Assembly (NCBI RefSeq): GCF_001267925.1
Contig: NZ_CP011409.1
Coordinates: 3,720,001 to 3,784,000, forward strand
Reading direction: 5' to 3'
DNA length: 64,000 nucleotides
From: Herbaspirillum hiltneri N3
Lineage (GTDB): Bacteria > Pseudomonadota > Gammaproteobacteria > Burkholderiales > Burkholderiaceae_D
Shown: positions 47,909 through 55,825 of the stretch, piece by piece
How the letters are laid out: every line of letters begins with the position of its first letter
How positions within the stretch are numbered: position 1 is the stretch's first letter
Made by a program: the position numbers and the translations under genes
The notes under the pieces: model-generated
Told to the model about the DNA's origin: nothing
The model's input: only the letters and a program-made list of their open reading frames with translations
Database searches by the model: none

Positions 47909-48603
47909 CGGTTCCCCCTTGGCCGCGCTACGCCAAGACGGCGGCGGCGTTTAAACACAACCAGACCGATGAGCCAGAAACTGAGGCGGAACAGCAACGC
48001 CAGCAGAATATAGAGCCCCATCACGATCAGGTAAATTTCGAAGCTGCGGAAGGTTTCCGCATCAAGCAGGTTGGCGCTCGCGGTCAACTCTTCGGCGGAG
48101 ATCGCCGACACCACGCTCGACGCCAGCATCATCAGCGTGAACTGACTGGCCAATGCCGGATAGACCTTCTCCAATGCGGGCGTCAGCACCACGTGCCGGA
48201 TCACCTGCCAGCGCGTCATCGCCAGCGCCTGCGCCGCTTCGATTTGCGAAGGATGGACCGCCATCATGCCGGCGCGCACGATCTCGGTCGAATACGCACC
48301 GAGATTGACCGTCATCGCCACCAGTGCCGCGACATTGGCGTCGACCTGCACACCCGCAGCGGGCAAGCCGAAAAAGATAATGAACAACTGCACCAGGAAA
48401 GGCGTGCTGCGGATCAGTTCCACGTAGGAAGTGACCGCAAAGCGGGCCGGCGCGGAACCGTGAATGCTCACGATCGCCCCGAAGATACCCACCGCCAAAC
48501 CGCAGATCATCGACAGCGCACTGAGCCGTATGGTGAGCAAAGCTCCCCACAACAGCTGGTCCATGTGCTGAAAGATGAACGCAAACTGAAAATCATAAGA
48601 CAT
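47905..48603 (-). CDS. polar amino-acid-type ABC transporter permease (first)
   Basis: The 232-residue permease starts MSYDFQFAFIFQHMDQLLWG. The EAA loop is IEAAQALAMTRWQVIRHVVLTPALEKVYPALASQFTLMMLASS. The last 20 residues are strongly basic (FKRRRRLGVARPRGNR). The gap to the upstream binding-protein gene is 251 bases and is filled by a long palindrome (48703-48855), which could make the binding protein more abundant than the membrane parts. Confidence 0.92.
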   Translation of the reverse strand: MSYDFQFAFIFQHMDQLLWGALLTIRLSALSMICGLAVGIFGAIVSIHGSAPARFAVTSYVELIRSTPFLVQLFIIFFGLPAAGVQVDANVAALVAMTVNLGAYSTEIVRAGMMAVHPSQIEAAQALAMTRWQVIRHVVLTPALEKVYPALASQFTLMMLASSVVSAISAEELTASANLLDAETFRSFEIYLIVMGLYILLALLFRLSFWLIGLVVFKRRRRLGVARPRGNR

Positions 48604-48702
48604 CGTCTACTCCTTGCCGATTCACTTGGCGGGTCCCATGGTAAGAACCCGCCTTGCCAAGCCCCGTCTTTTTAATTCAACGGAGATCAACGCAATGCAT
48701 CC

Positions 48703-48855
48703 AAACCTGTCTGCGATCAGTTGCGAGAGGCCGTCAGCTGGTGGCGGCCGGAGCGCAGCTCAGTTGAAACCCTTGGAACGTACTCAAGCACGTAAGGATT
48801 CCGAGCTCCGCCCGACGCCAGATGATGGTCTCGCAGCAGGATCGTTGGCAGGTTT
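48703..48855. repeat. ERIC-like imperfect palindrome, copy 2, inside the kgu/ABC operon
   Basis: About 150 bases with inverted arms AAACCTG...CGATC...TGCGAG and centre GGAACGTACTCAAGCACGT. The centre and flanks resemble copy 1 at 26206-26350. It occupies most of the gap between the binding-protein stop and the first permease start and overlaps the first base of the binding-protein stop codon. Confidence 0.78.
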
Positions 48856-49661
48856 TAGAAAACTGGCAGATTCGGCAGTGGCGAACCCGCCCATTTGCGC
48901 GAGATCGCATCCAGTTCGCCATTCAGCTTGACGTAGTAGATGAAGTTGTTGAGCCATTGCTGCAGATCGAATGCGCCTTTGCGAACGGTCATCGAGTTCG
49001 GTTGCACCGAGTAAGGGAACTTCACGTCGATCTTGCCGGCGCCGCGTGTTTTCACGATTTCGTTGGCCATGGTGTTCGGGATCGAGATCGCATCTACCTG
49101 GCCGCTCAGCAGAGCCTGTGTGACGGTGGAGTCATCTTCAAAACGGACCAGCACGGTGCCGGCCGGCGCCAGACGTGTCAGCGCAGTATCGTTGGTGCTG
49201 CCGCGCGAAACGCCGACCTTCTTCTTGACCAGGTCGTTCAGGTTCTTGAATTTGGACGCGACCGGACCGACGATGGACAACTCGAAGCCGCTGTAAGGAA
49301 TCGTGAACATCACCGACTTGGCGCGTTCAGGCGTCGGAGCGAGGGTCGCGGCCAGGAAGTCGACCTTGCCGGATTCCAGCGCAGGAATGCGTGCAGGCGG
49401 CACCAGCGGAACGATTTCCACCGGCAGGCCCAGGTATTTGCCGATCAGGTTGGCGACGTCGACGTCGTAACCGATCGGTTCGCCCTTGGCGTCAACGCTG
49501 CCGAACGGCGGTGTGCCGCTGACGACGCCGATGGTGACCTTGCCCTTCTTGATCAGGTCGGCCACGGTTTGGGCGCTGGCGCTGGCTGCCGCGCCGACTG
49601 CGCAGGTAGCGGCCAGGGTCAGCGCGATGAATTTGGTGCTCAACAGATTCTTGATGCTCAT
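48855..49661 (-). CDS. ABC transporter substrate-binding protein of the kgu operon
   Basis: The 268-residue SBP_bac_3-family protein has a signal peptide (residues 1-30, ending ASAQT). The fold signatures are GTPPFGSVDAKGEPIGYDVDVANLIGKYLG, the hinge VPLVPPARIPALESGKVDFLAATLAPTPERAKSVMFTIPYS, and the second lobe with DLVKKKVGVSRGSTND. The segment SGKVDFLAATLAPTPER matches the D-x-x-x-x-x-x-T-x-x-R ligand pattern of amino-acid binders, with Arg available for a carboxylate. Because it heads an operon with kguE, kguK and kguD, a sugar acid such as 2-ketogluconate is the inferred ligand. Confidence 0.85.
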   Translation of the reverse strand: MSIKNLLSTKFIALTLAATCAVGAAASASAQTVADLIKKGKVTIGVVSGTPPFGSVDAKGEPIGYDVDVANLIGKYLGLPVEIVPLVPPARIPALESGKVDFLAATLAPTPERAKSVMFTIPYSGFELSIVGPVASKFKNLNDLVKKKVGVSRGSTNDTALTRLAPAGTVLVRFEDDSTVTQALLSGQVDAISIPNTMANEIVKTRGAGKIDVKFPYSVQPNSMTVRKGAFDLQQWLNNFIYYVKLNGELDAISRKWAGSPLPNLPVF

Positions 49662-49823
49662 GGTGTAGTCTCCTTTTCGTCATCCCCTGCCCTGGATAAG
49701 GGAGCCGGATGAACGTCCTCGTTATAGGCTTGCGCCCGCTGTAGTACGACTGTCTACGTCTTTCTTACTGCTTCTTTTGCTGCTTTTTTCTGGGCAGTGA
49801 TGCATCGCTTGTGCATTTGATTT

Positions 49824-49843
49824 TTCTGGTATCGGTTCCAGAA
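49824..49843. promoter_or_regulatory. putative LacI/PtxS operator in front of the ABC-kgu operon
   Basis: Imperfect palindrome TTCTGGTATCGGTTCCAGAA centred on CG, lying between the repressor stop and the binding-protein start. Its right half GGTTCCA is identical to that of the operator at 51015-51030. Confidence 0.65.
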
Positions 49844-49847
49844 TTCT

Positions 49848-50909
49848 TTATAAAACCATGTCCTGAGCCAGCTTGCTCGAGCCGCGCGGAATCAGGCGGC
49901 CGTCCAGCAAAATCTCGCGACGCGGTGCGCTTTCGCCATTGATGCGCGCCAGCAGGCGCTCGATCGCGGCAAAGCCGATGTCGTAGGTCGGCTGCTCGAT
50001 GGTGCTGATGCCGCTGCCCACCAGCGGCGACCAAGACAGTTCATCGAAACACAGCAGACCGATGTCTTCCGGGAAGCGCAGTTTCATGCTTTGCAGCGCC
50101 AGCGCAATCTGCAGCGACACCATGCCGTTACCGGCCAGAATCGCGACCCTGCCGTCACCGTTCTGATTACGTCGGCGCTTCAGGAATTCGTGCACGGTCG
50201 TCGCCACGTGACCCGGCTGGTCGATGTGCACTTCCAGCGTCTCGCCATGGCAGTCAGGTCGTGTCGACATTGCCTGCAGGAAGCCGGCCTGCCGTCCCTG
50301 GCGCGAACTGACGCCCTGCAAGGGCTGCACCACCAGGCCGATATCGCTATAGCCGCTGCTCAGCAGATGCTCGGTTGCCATGCGCGCCGCGCCGACGTTG
50401 TCCAGTCCGACCAGGTCAAAATCACAGCCCTCGACGCGCCGGTCCAGCAGCACAACCGGAAACGCCGCCTGTCCCAATTCCTTCAGCGGCGTCACATTGC
50501 GCCCCTGCGTATTGAACAGCAGGCCTTCCACGCTGTAGGAATGCAAAGCCGCCAGCGATTGCTTCTCGCGCTTTTCGTCGTTGCCGGTATTGCACAGCAT
50601 CAGCGTGTAGCCGTGTTCCTGGCAAGCCGCTTCGGCGCCGTGCAGCACGGCGACCGAATACGGATTCAGGATGTCCGCCACCAGCATCCCGATCAGCTTG
50701 GTGCGCCCGCCCTTGAGGCCGCGCGCCATCTGGCTTGGTTGATAGCCGAGCCGGGCGATCGTGCTGCGAATCTGTTCGCGCAGGGGCGCCGACAAGGCGT
50801 CAAGTTCGCCGCCGAGATACCGTGAAATACTTGTCTTCGACACACCCGCCTCGCGTGCGACCTGGGCAATCGTGACCTTGCCCGCGCCGGCGCTGCGCAT
50901 GTGTTGCAT
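49848..50909 (-). CDS. ptxS: LacI-family transcriptional repressor, PtxS-like
   Basis: The 353-residue protein is taken to start at ATG 50907-50909; TTG 50939, GTG 50927 and ATG 50900 are in-frame alternatives. The LacI helix-turn-helix is KVTIAQVAREAGVSKTSISRYLGG, followed by the hinge helix YQPSQMARGLKGGRT (with the usual Leu in the hinge) and the periplasmic-binding-protein-like effector domain (IGMLVADILNPYSVAVLHGAE, VVLLDRRVEGCDFDLVGLDN, FDELSWSPLVGSGISTIEQP). PtxS in Pseudomonas binds 2-ketogluconate and represses kgu genes and itself. Palindromes with CG centres precede this gene and the ABC-kgu operon, supporting the same role. Confidence 0.75.
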   Translation of the reverse strand: MQHMRSAGAGKVTIAQVAREAGVSKTSISRYLGGELDALSAPLREQIRSTIARLGYQPSQMARGLKGGRTKLIGMLVADILNPYSVAVLHGAEAACQEHGYTLMLCNTGNDEKREKQSLAALHSYSVEGLLFNTQGRNVTPLKELGQAAFPVVLLDRRVEGCDFDLVGLDNVGAARMATEHLLSSGYSDIGLVVQPLQGVSSRQGRQAGFLQAMSTRPDCHGETLEVHIDQPGHVATTVHEFLKRRRNQNGDGRVAILAGNGMVSLQIALALQSMKLRFPEDIGLLCFDELSWSPLVGSGISTIEQPTYDIGFAAIERLLARINGESAPRREILLDGRLIPRGSSKLAQDMVL

Positions 50910-51014
50910 ATTGGATTTTTGTCTCACTCTACCTGCCAAATCGTTGATTGTTATCTACCGATAATCGATTGATTTGTGCTACGGGTTCCCAGGTTTCTTT
51001 TTTATGATGAATCT

Positions 51015-51030
51015 TTGGAACCGGTTCCAA
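51015..51030. promoter_or_regulatory. perfect palindromic LacI/PtxS operator upstream of ptxS
   Basis: TTGGAACCGGTTCCAA is a perfect 16-bp palindrome with the central CG step bent by LacI-family hinge helices. It lies about 105 bases upstream of the repressor start and resembles the published PtxS site TGAAACCGGTTTCA. Autoregulation is the likely function. Confidence 0.75.
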
Positions 51031-51246
51031 GATAACAGCCGAAAATTTGTTTGGCAAACTATTTCACATGAAAAATTTGATGGAAAAGGATGAAAGGGAT
51101 CCCGACATTTCCCCCGGGAAAAAATGTCGGCGGCGTATCCCCCGGATACTCTCGTCGTCATGCCTGGCCCATGCGCTGATACTGAGTCAGGCAAATTTCA
51201 GTGACAAACAAGCCGGGCAAGAACTACAAAATATCTCTCAAATCAT

Positions 51247-51299
51247 TTGCTGCATCGCGATATGAGACGATACAATAAATAGAAATAGTTCTCATTATC
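51247..51299 (+). promoter_or_regulatory. sigma70 promoter with Fur-box-like site before the TonB receptor
   Basis: TTGCTG (51247-51252) and TACAAT (51271-51276) are spaced by 18 bases. AGAAATAGTTCTCATTATC at 51281-51299 matches 12 of 19 positions of the Fur consensus, with a full right arm TCATTATC. Iron repression is therefore probable. Confidence 0.6.
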
Positions 51300-51321
51300 A
51301 CAATTTACCTCCCCCGCTCTC

Positions 51322-53436
51322 ATGTCCGTTAAACGCACCCGCACCGCCCTTCTCGGGCTGATTACCCTTGCACCGTCGATCCTGCTGGCGCAAACCACAG
51401 AGTCTTCCACCCCGGCGACCGTCGCAGACACGAACCAGTTGCCCGCCGTGAACGTGACCGCCGACGGCGATGGAGAAAACCGCTACAGCGCGGTGAAAGC
51501 GCAAGTCAACAAATCATCCGTGCCGTTGTCACAGACGCCGCTGTCCATTTCGGTGGTGCCGCGCGCCGTGCTCGACAGCCAGCAGGCCGTGACGCTCGCA
51601 GACGCGCTCAAGAATGCGCCTGGCGTGGTCTCCGGCCAATACGGCCGGCGCGGATGGGATGACCTGATCATTCGCGGCCAGGTGGCGTCCGACTCGCTGT
51701 ATCTGGACGGACTGCGCACTGCCGCCTCCAATCGTGTCGCCGAACAGCTGTTCGGCCTGGAACAAGTGGAAGTGCTGAAGGGACCGGCCTCACTGCTGTA
51801 CGGACTGGTGCTGCCGGGCGGCCTGGTCAACATGGTCAGCAAACGTCCGCAAGGCTACGACTTCGCCAATGCCGACGTCACAGTCGGCAGCCATGACTTC
51901 CGCCAGGCGACAATCGACCTGAACAAGTCGCTGTCGGAAAACGGCAAGCAAGCCTTCCGCATCAACGGCCTGATTTCCAATGCCAATGACGCGACCGACT
52001 TTGTGTGGTATAAGAACCGCTATATCGCGCCGTCTCTCTCGCTCGATCTCGGCGCGCGCACCGACTTCACCATCCTGACCAGCTTTCAGGAACGCGGCTA
52101 CATCCGCCAGCAAGGCCTGCCGCTGTCGGGATCGATCAACCCGAATCGCAACGGCACGCTGCCGCGCAGCCTCTTCATCGGCGAACCTGCGGCGCGGCCG
52201 TACAACGCCACCGAAACACGCCTGGGCTACGCGCTGACGCATCGCTTCGACGACGGCTGGACGCTGAACAACAACCTGCGCTGGCAACAGTTCGCGATGA
52301 GCGGCCAACTGGTTGCCAACAACGCGCTCACCGCCACCAGCCAGAATCTGACGCGCACCGGCACCGACCAGACCTACAATGGCCAGACTTTCACGATGGA
52401 CACCAACTTGCAGCGCAGCTTCAATACTGCGGCCGGCAAGCACCAGATCACCTTCGGCTCGGATTACCTGAACACGCGCGAAGACGTGCGCTCGTTCGCC
52501 TGCACGGTGACCGCGCTGAACGTCTATAACCCGGTCTACGGCGCACGCCTGGTCTGCCCCGCCACGCCGGGCACCAACACCTCGACCACGGTGCGCGATC
52601 TGGGCATCTACCTGCGCGACCAGATCCAGTTCGGCGACCGCTGGCAGCTGCTGGCCGGCCTCCGCCGCGACAACGCTTCCACCTATTCGGACAACATCCG
52701 CACCGCTACGCACACGGACAATCCCGCCAGCGCCAACACCGGCTCGGTAGCGCTGATGGTTGAAGTGTTGCGCGGCGTGCGTCCGTACGTCAGCTATTCC
52801 ACGTCGTTCTACCCGAACGCCGGCACCGACGTCGGCGGCAATACCTTCAAGCCGGAAACAGGCAAGCAGTGGGAAGCCGGCGTCAAGGTGGAACTGGATG
52901 AAGGCGTCACCAACCTGAACATGGCCTTGTTCGATCTGCGCCGCCGCAACGTGTTGCAGACCGATCCGAACAACACCACCTTCAAGATCGCGGTCGGCGA
53001 GCAGCATTCGCAAGGCGGGGAAATCGGCATCACCAGCGACTTCAGGAACGGCGTGAGCCTGATGGCAGGTTATTCCTACACCTCGGCCGTGATCAGCGAC
53101 GACGGCGGACAAAAGGTCACGACCAACGGTCAATGGCTGGACAACGTCCCGCGCCACAACTTCAACACCAGCGCGCGTTACCGCTTCAAAGGCGAACTAA
53201 CCGGCTGGGAGCTCAATGGCGGCGTGCACGGCCAGAGCCGCCAACGCACCAACGGCTATTCGCTGCCGGGTTACGTGCTCACCGACGTCGGCGTCGCCTA
53301 CAATGCCGCGCGCTGGCGCACCGCCCTGAACGTCAAGAACATCTTCAACACGCAATACTACGCCGGCGGCCTGGCCAATGCCGTTGCGCTCGGCGACGAC
53401 CGCATCGTGATGCTGACGCTGGGTTATCGCTACTGA
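51322..53436 (+). CDS. TonB-dependent siderophore receptor
   Basis: Outer-membrane receptor that imports ferric siderophores with TonB energy. The 704-residue protein starts at ATG 51322; the signal peptide ends near ILLAQ. A TonB-box-like LPAVNVTADG follows, then the plug domain (residues 65-170: SVVPRAVLDSQQAVTLADALKNAPGV, RGQVASDSLYLDGLR, EVLKGPASLLYG, GGLVNMVSKRP), and the 22-strand barrel ending in MLTLGYRY with a terminal aromatic. The family includes ferrichrome, pyoverdine and coprogen receptors; the ligand cannot be read from the sequence. A Fur-like site precedes it. Confidence 0.92.
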   Translation: MSVKRTRTALLGLITLAPSILLAQTTESSTPATVADTNQLPAVNVTADGDGENRYSAVKAQVNKSSVPLSQTPLSISVVPRAVLDSQQAVTLADALKNAPGVVSGQYGRRGWDDLIIRGQVASDSLYLDGLRTAASNRVAEQLFGLEQVEVLKGPASLLYGLVLPGGLVNMVSKRPQGYDFANADVTVGSHDFRQATIDLNKSLSENGKQAFRINGLISNANDATDFVWYKNRYIAPSLSLDLGARTDFTILTSFQERGYIRQQGLPLSGSINPNRNGTLPRSLFIGEPAARPYNATETRLGYALTHRFDDGWTLNNNLRWQQFAMSGQLVANNALTATSQNLTRTGTDQTYNGQTFTMDTNLQRSFNTAAGKHQITFGSDYLNTREDVRSFACTVTALNVYNPVYGARLVCPATPGTNTSTTVRDLGIYLRDQIQFGDRWQLLAGLRRDNASTYSDNIRTATHTDNPASANTGSVALMVEVLRGVRPYVSYSTSFYPNAGTDVGGNTFKPETGKQWEAGVKVELDEGVTNLNMALFDLRRRNVLQTDPNNTTFKIAVGEQHSQGGEIGITSDFRNGVSLMAGYSYTSAVISDDGGQKVTTNGQWLDNVPRHNFNTSARYRFKGELTGWELNGGVHGQSRQRTNGYSLPGYVLTDVGVAYNAARWRTALNVKNIFNTQYYAGGLANAVALGDDRIVMLTLGYRY

Positions 53437-53568
53437 GCCCGACCTTATGACGCAAAATGGCCGTCCGGATGTTCCTCTTGGGAACCATCGCTATTGATGC
53501 GGATTTCCGGCCGTCTTATGACGTGAGCGACGGCAGATCCTGGCGGGGTCCTGCTTTTGTTAAAAGTG

Positions 53569-53973
53569 TCATGAGCCGTCAAGTGTCGGGACATGGCAAG
53601 CAACGCAGAACTTGTTCCCGTCCGGGTCCCGAAAGTAGGCGCCATAGTAATTGGCATGGTATTGCGGACGAAGCCCCGGCAAGCCTTCGCAGGTGCCGCC
53701 GTTCGCCAGGGCAACCTGATGCGTCACCCGAACAGCGGCCCTGGAAGCCGCTGCGAACGCAACCATCTGCCCGTTCCCTGAGTGATGAGGCTGCCCGTCA
53801 TGGGGCTTGCAAATGACAAAGAATGGGCGCTCACCGTCTGCGCTATGCCATCCCGCCCACGGCTTGTCCGGTTCACAGAACCGCATTTCGACACCAAGGC
53901 TGTCCATGACGGGACGATAGAAATTCAAGGCTCGGTCGAAATCGCTGACGCTCACGAAAATATGGGAAAACAC
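53569..53973 (-). CDS. VOC-superfamily (glyoxalase/bleomycin-resistance-like) protein
   Basis: The 134-residue protein begins MFSHIFVSVSDFDRALNFYRPVMDSLGVEM, the classic vicinal-oxygen-chelate start with a metal-ligand His at position 4. The second module ends YYGAYFRDPDGNKFCVACH, with the conserved RDPDGN turn and a possible second metal ligand. Members are dioxygenases, glyoxalases or binding proteins, and the substrate is unknown. It stands alone on the minus strand at the edge of the accessory gene patch. A copy of the palindromic motif described at 53993 lies just upstream of its start. Confidence 0.85.
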   Translation of the reverse strand: MFSHIFVSVSDFDRALNFYRPVMDSLGVEMRFCEPDKPWAGWHSADGERPFFVICKPHDGQPHHSGNGQMVAFAAASRAAVRVTHQVALANGGTCEGLPGLRPQYHANYYGAYFRDPDGNKFCVACHVPTLDGS

Positions 53974-53992
53974 AATGGTTCCTTAGCCTGTT

Positions 53993-54025
53993 TGAAGGAC
54001 GGCTTCTGGCCGTTAGCAGACATGC
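53993..54025. repeat. short palindromic dispersed motif, copy A
   Basis: Sequence with core GGCTTCTGGCCGTTAGCAGAC, an imperfect inverted repeat around GGCC. Related copies are at 55440, 56586 and 58054, all at gene borders in this accessory stretch. Confidence 0.55.
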
Positions 54026-54082
54026 GTTGATGCGCGTTCTACGTGATTTCCAGTCGGCTATCTGAACATCAGTGATGTATTT

Positions 54083-54604
54083 CTAATTTTTTGGACACTG
54101 AATACGGGTATCTACATACGCTTGAATCATGCCGGGGACCAATTTGGGTATCGAGTCCAATTTCTCGGGAGAATTGACTGCCAATATAATGGTGTCTGAC
54201 GCCGTTCGCCATTTGAACTCGACCTCTTGAATGTGATTGTAATCAAGCATGGGATGACGTCCAGACACGATATCCGGCGGTCCATATTGATTTAAATGGT
54301 TCGTTAGAAGAGTGACAAACGATGAGGCCGAAAACGACTGCGGGCGATTAATCTGATACAAGTGATTCTCGCAAAACAATAGTGCGTAGGTATCAAATCC
54401 GCGCGTCTCGGAGTTGAAACGGCTGATGGCCAGGGCCGAATCCGTGCCGTTGACAATATCTCTCAGCTCGGCTGCCTTTATTTTGGCCTCCTGCAAACTC
54501 ATACCGCTTTTATAGCCGCCAACATCAAATGCGCTGCAATTCAGTGAGCAACAAGTAAACAGCAAAAACAAAACGCGCTTTAACCGGCTGTGGAAGCATT
54601 TCAT
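54083..54604 (-). CDS. hypothetical exported protein
   Basis: The 173-residue protein starts at ATG 54602-54604, giving a signal peptide with a basic head and a hydrophobic, Cys-rich core (RVLFLLFTCCSLNCSA). The mature part begins FDVGGYKSGMSLQEAKIKAAELR, a pattern of small exported proteins with a G-x-x-x-G-M-S-L-x-E motif, and has no cysteine-rich or catalytic motif beyond a C-terminal QCPKN. Codon use and composition are AT-richer than the chromosome average, fitting an acquired patch. Function unknown. Confidence 0.65.
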   Translation of the reverse strand: MKCFHSRLKRVLFLLFTCCSLNCSAFDVGGYKSGMSLQEAKIKAAELRDIVNGTDSALAISRFNSETRGFDTYALLFCENHLYQINRPQSFSASSFVTLLTNHLNQYGPPDIVSGRHPMLDYNHIQEVEFKWRTASDTIILAVNSPEKLDSIPKLVPGMIQAYVDTRIQCPKN

Positions 54605-54792
54605 TCTTCTTGGTCCTTTTTCGTAGCTGCAATACATAGCCAACATCGGCGTTCCACTGTGACGCGAAGCTGTGTAGCAAGCCTGTCTATTGATTCACCA
54701 CGGGCCGCGACTGGCCGATTGCTATCCCCATTGCGAACCTGGGAAGACGACTGGGCGTCAGTCTACTTGACCAGTGGTCCGAAAATCGGATT

Positions 54793-55380
54793 TCATTTCG
54801 CCGCTACCCGATTTAAAACTGACTTCAGTGCATCCCAATGCCAAACTGAGTCATCGATCAATTCTGCAGGGATCGGGCTCTTGCGAAGTTGAATGCATGT
54901 GGAAATTCCTTCTCGAAGCAGCATCGCTTTCATATGCAGAAGCGTACGCCGCGTTCCAGTAAGCCAACTGGATGACGCGGGTAAAACAAGTTTCACTGCC
55001 TGCTGCAGCGAACACTCAAGTTTCTGCCGGAGCAGAATAACAGCATGCTTGTCGTCCTTCCCAAATCCGGGACCCAGCACGTAGTACATAGCCCCGGCTG
55101 CGGCGACATCGTACTTGTCTTCAAGGTACTGATCGACACTCCGTGCGCTGCCGACGGTTTCGATTTGGCCGGAAACAGCATTGACAAGATGAGCAGTTAC
55201 CCCGACGTAGCAACGTTCCTGGATACCTCGGACGACAAAGTCCTCACTGTTGGCGCGGATGATCCAGTAATCACCACGCTCAGACAGCGTACAGGACTGG
55301 ATAGCAAAGCGTTCCCTACCCTGGGATGAAGCCTCACTGTGACGAAGTACCAGGGTCTTCGCTTGTTCTGCATCGATCAT
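54793..55380 (-). CDS. hypothetical protein: Imm35/YrhB-like N-terminus plus L7/L12-C-like C-terminus
   Basis: The 195-residue protein has no signal peptide. Residues 35-95 (WIIRANSEDFVVRGIQERCYVGVTAHLVNAVSGQIETVGSARSVDQYL) resemble the YrhB/immunity-protein-35 domain: an aromatic strand, then a V-D/N-x-x-S/T-G-x-I turn and a Tyr-Leu helix. Residues 105-165 (DKHAVILLRQKLECSLQQAVKLVLPA, LHMKAMLLREGISTCIQL) resemble the C-terminal domain of ribosomal protein L7/L12 as found in many immunity-like proteins. An orphan immunity protein of a polymorphic toxin system is one possibility. No toxin gene is visible next to it. Both domain calls are from memory of the families. Confidence 0.5.
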   Translation of the reverse strand: MIDAEQAKTLVLRHSEASSQGRERFAIQSCTLSERGDYWIIRANSEDFVVRGIQERCYVGVTAHLVNAVSGQIETVGSARSVDQYLEDKYDVAAAGAMYYVLGPGFGKDDKHAVILLRQKLECSLQQAVKLVLPASSSWLTGTRRTLLHMKAMLLREGISTCIQLRKSPIPAELIDDSVWHWDALKSVLNRVAAK

Positions 55381-55439
55381 TGAATCCTAACTCTTTGAAG
55401 GCAACCCACTCCTGAAGCGCGCAATCATTCCTTGATTTG

Positions 55440-55471
55440 AATGGCTGTTTCTGGCCGATTTTGGACGCTTC
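55440..55471. repeat. short palindromic dispersed motif, copy B
   Basis: Core GGCTGTTTCTGGCCGATTTTG, then GACGC. It lies directly at the 3' end of the 77-codon gene and upstream of the preceding one. Confidence 0.55.
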
Positions 55472-55704
55472 TATCTAAGGATGATCAGTGCAACAGCCAC
55501 CAAGCCACATAGAACGATGATGGTTTGAGCAACATACCACTCCTTGCGTCTCAAGTATTGCCCTCGAAATACAAAGAACTTTTGATTGCAATGCCCGCAA
55601 ACTCTTGTGTACCAAAACTCATTTGACCAAGGGGTATATATGAAGCAATAGGGGCAGCAAAGTGCTTTATGTCTGTCGATTTCTTGTGTCGGATCAATGT
55701 TCAT
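55471..55704 (-). CDS. small zinc-ribbon, single-pass membrane protein
   Basis: The 77-residue protein begins MNIDPTQEIDRHK. Four cysteines in two pairs, C-C-P-Y-C (about residues 16-20) and C-G-H-C (about 36-39), form a likely zinc ribbon. A C-terminal hydrophobic helix (TIIVLCGLVAVALIIL) ends the protein, so the ribbon faces the cytoplasm if the positive-inside rule holds (YLRRKEW before the helix). No family name is offered. It sits between two other minus-strand unknown genes. Confidence 0.65.
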   Translation of the reverse strand: MNIDPTQEIDRHKALCCPYCFIYTPWSNEFWYTRVCGHCNQKFFVFRGQYLRRKEWYVAQTIIVLCGLVAVALIILR

Positions 55705-55825
55705 TTATCAGTTCCTCTTTTATGTCCGCACCGCCGATTGCGGTCATTCCTTTGATTGGCCGGTACGTTAGATGCGCTGTCAAAAATTATTGAATTGATA
55801 CATACGCTTGCACTTGTTATAGATA

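Larger units (their letters stand above)
50910..51321. promoter_or_regulatory. divergent control region of ptxS and the TonB receptor gene
   Basis: About 410 bases holding the PtxS-type operator at 51015-51030 for the minus-strand repressor and the Fur-type promoter at 51247-51299 for the receptor. The middle part (51060-51240) has no recognised element. Confidence 0.6.

Noticed and set aside
51790..53157. Long open frame antisense to the TonB receptor
   Set aside because: No motif, atypical residue composition, and complete overlap with a well-supported receptor gene.
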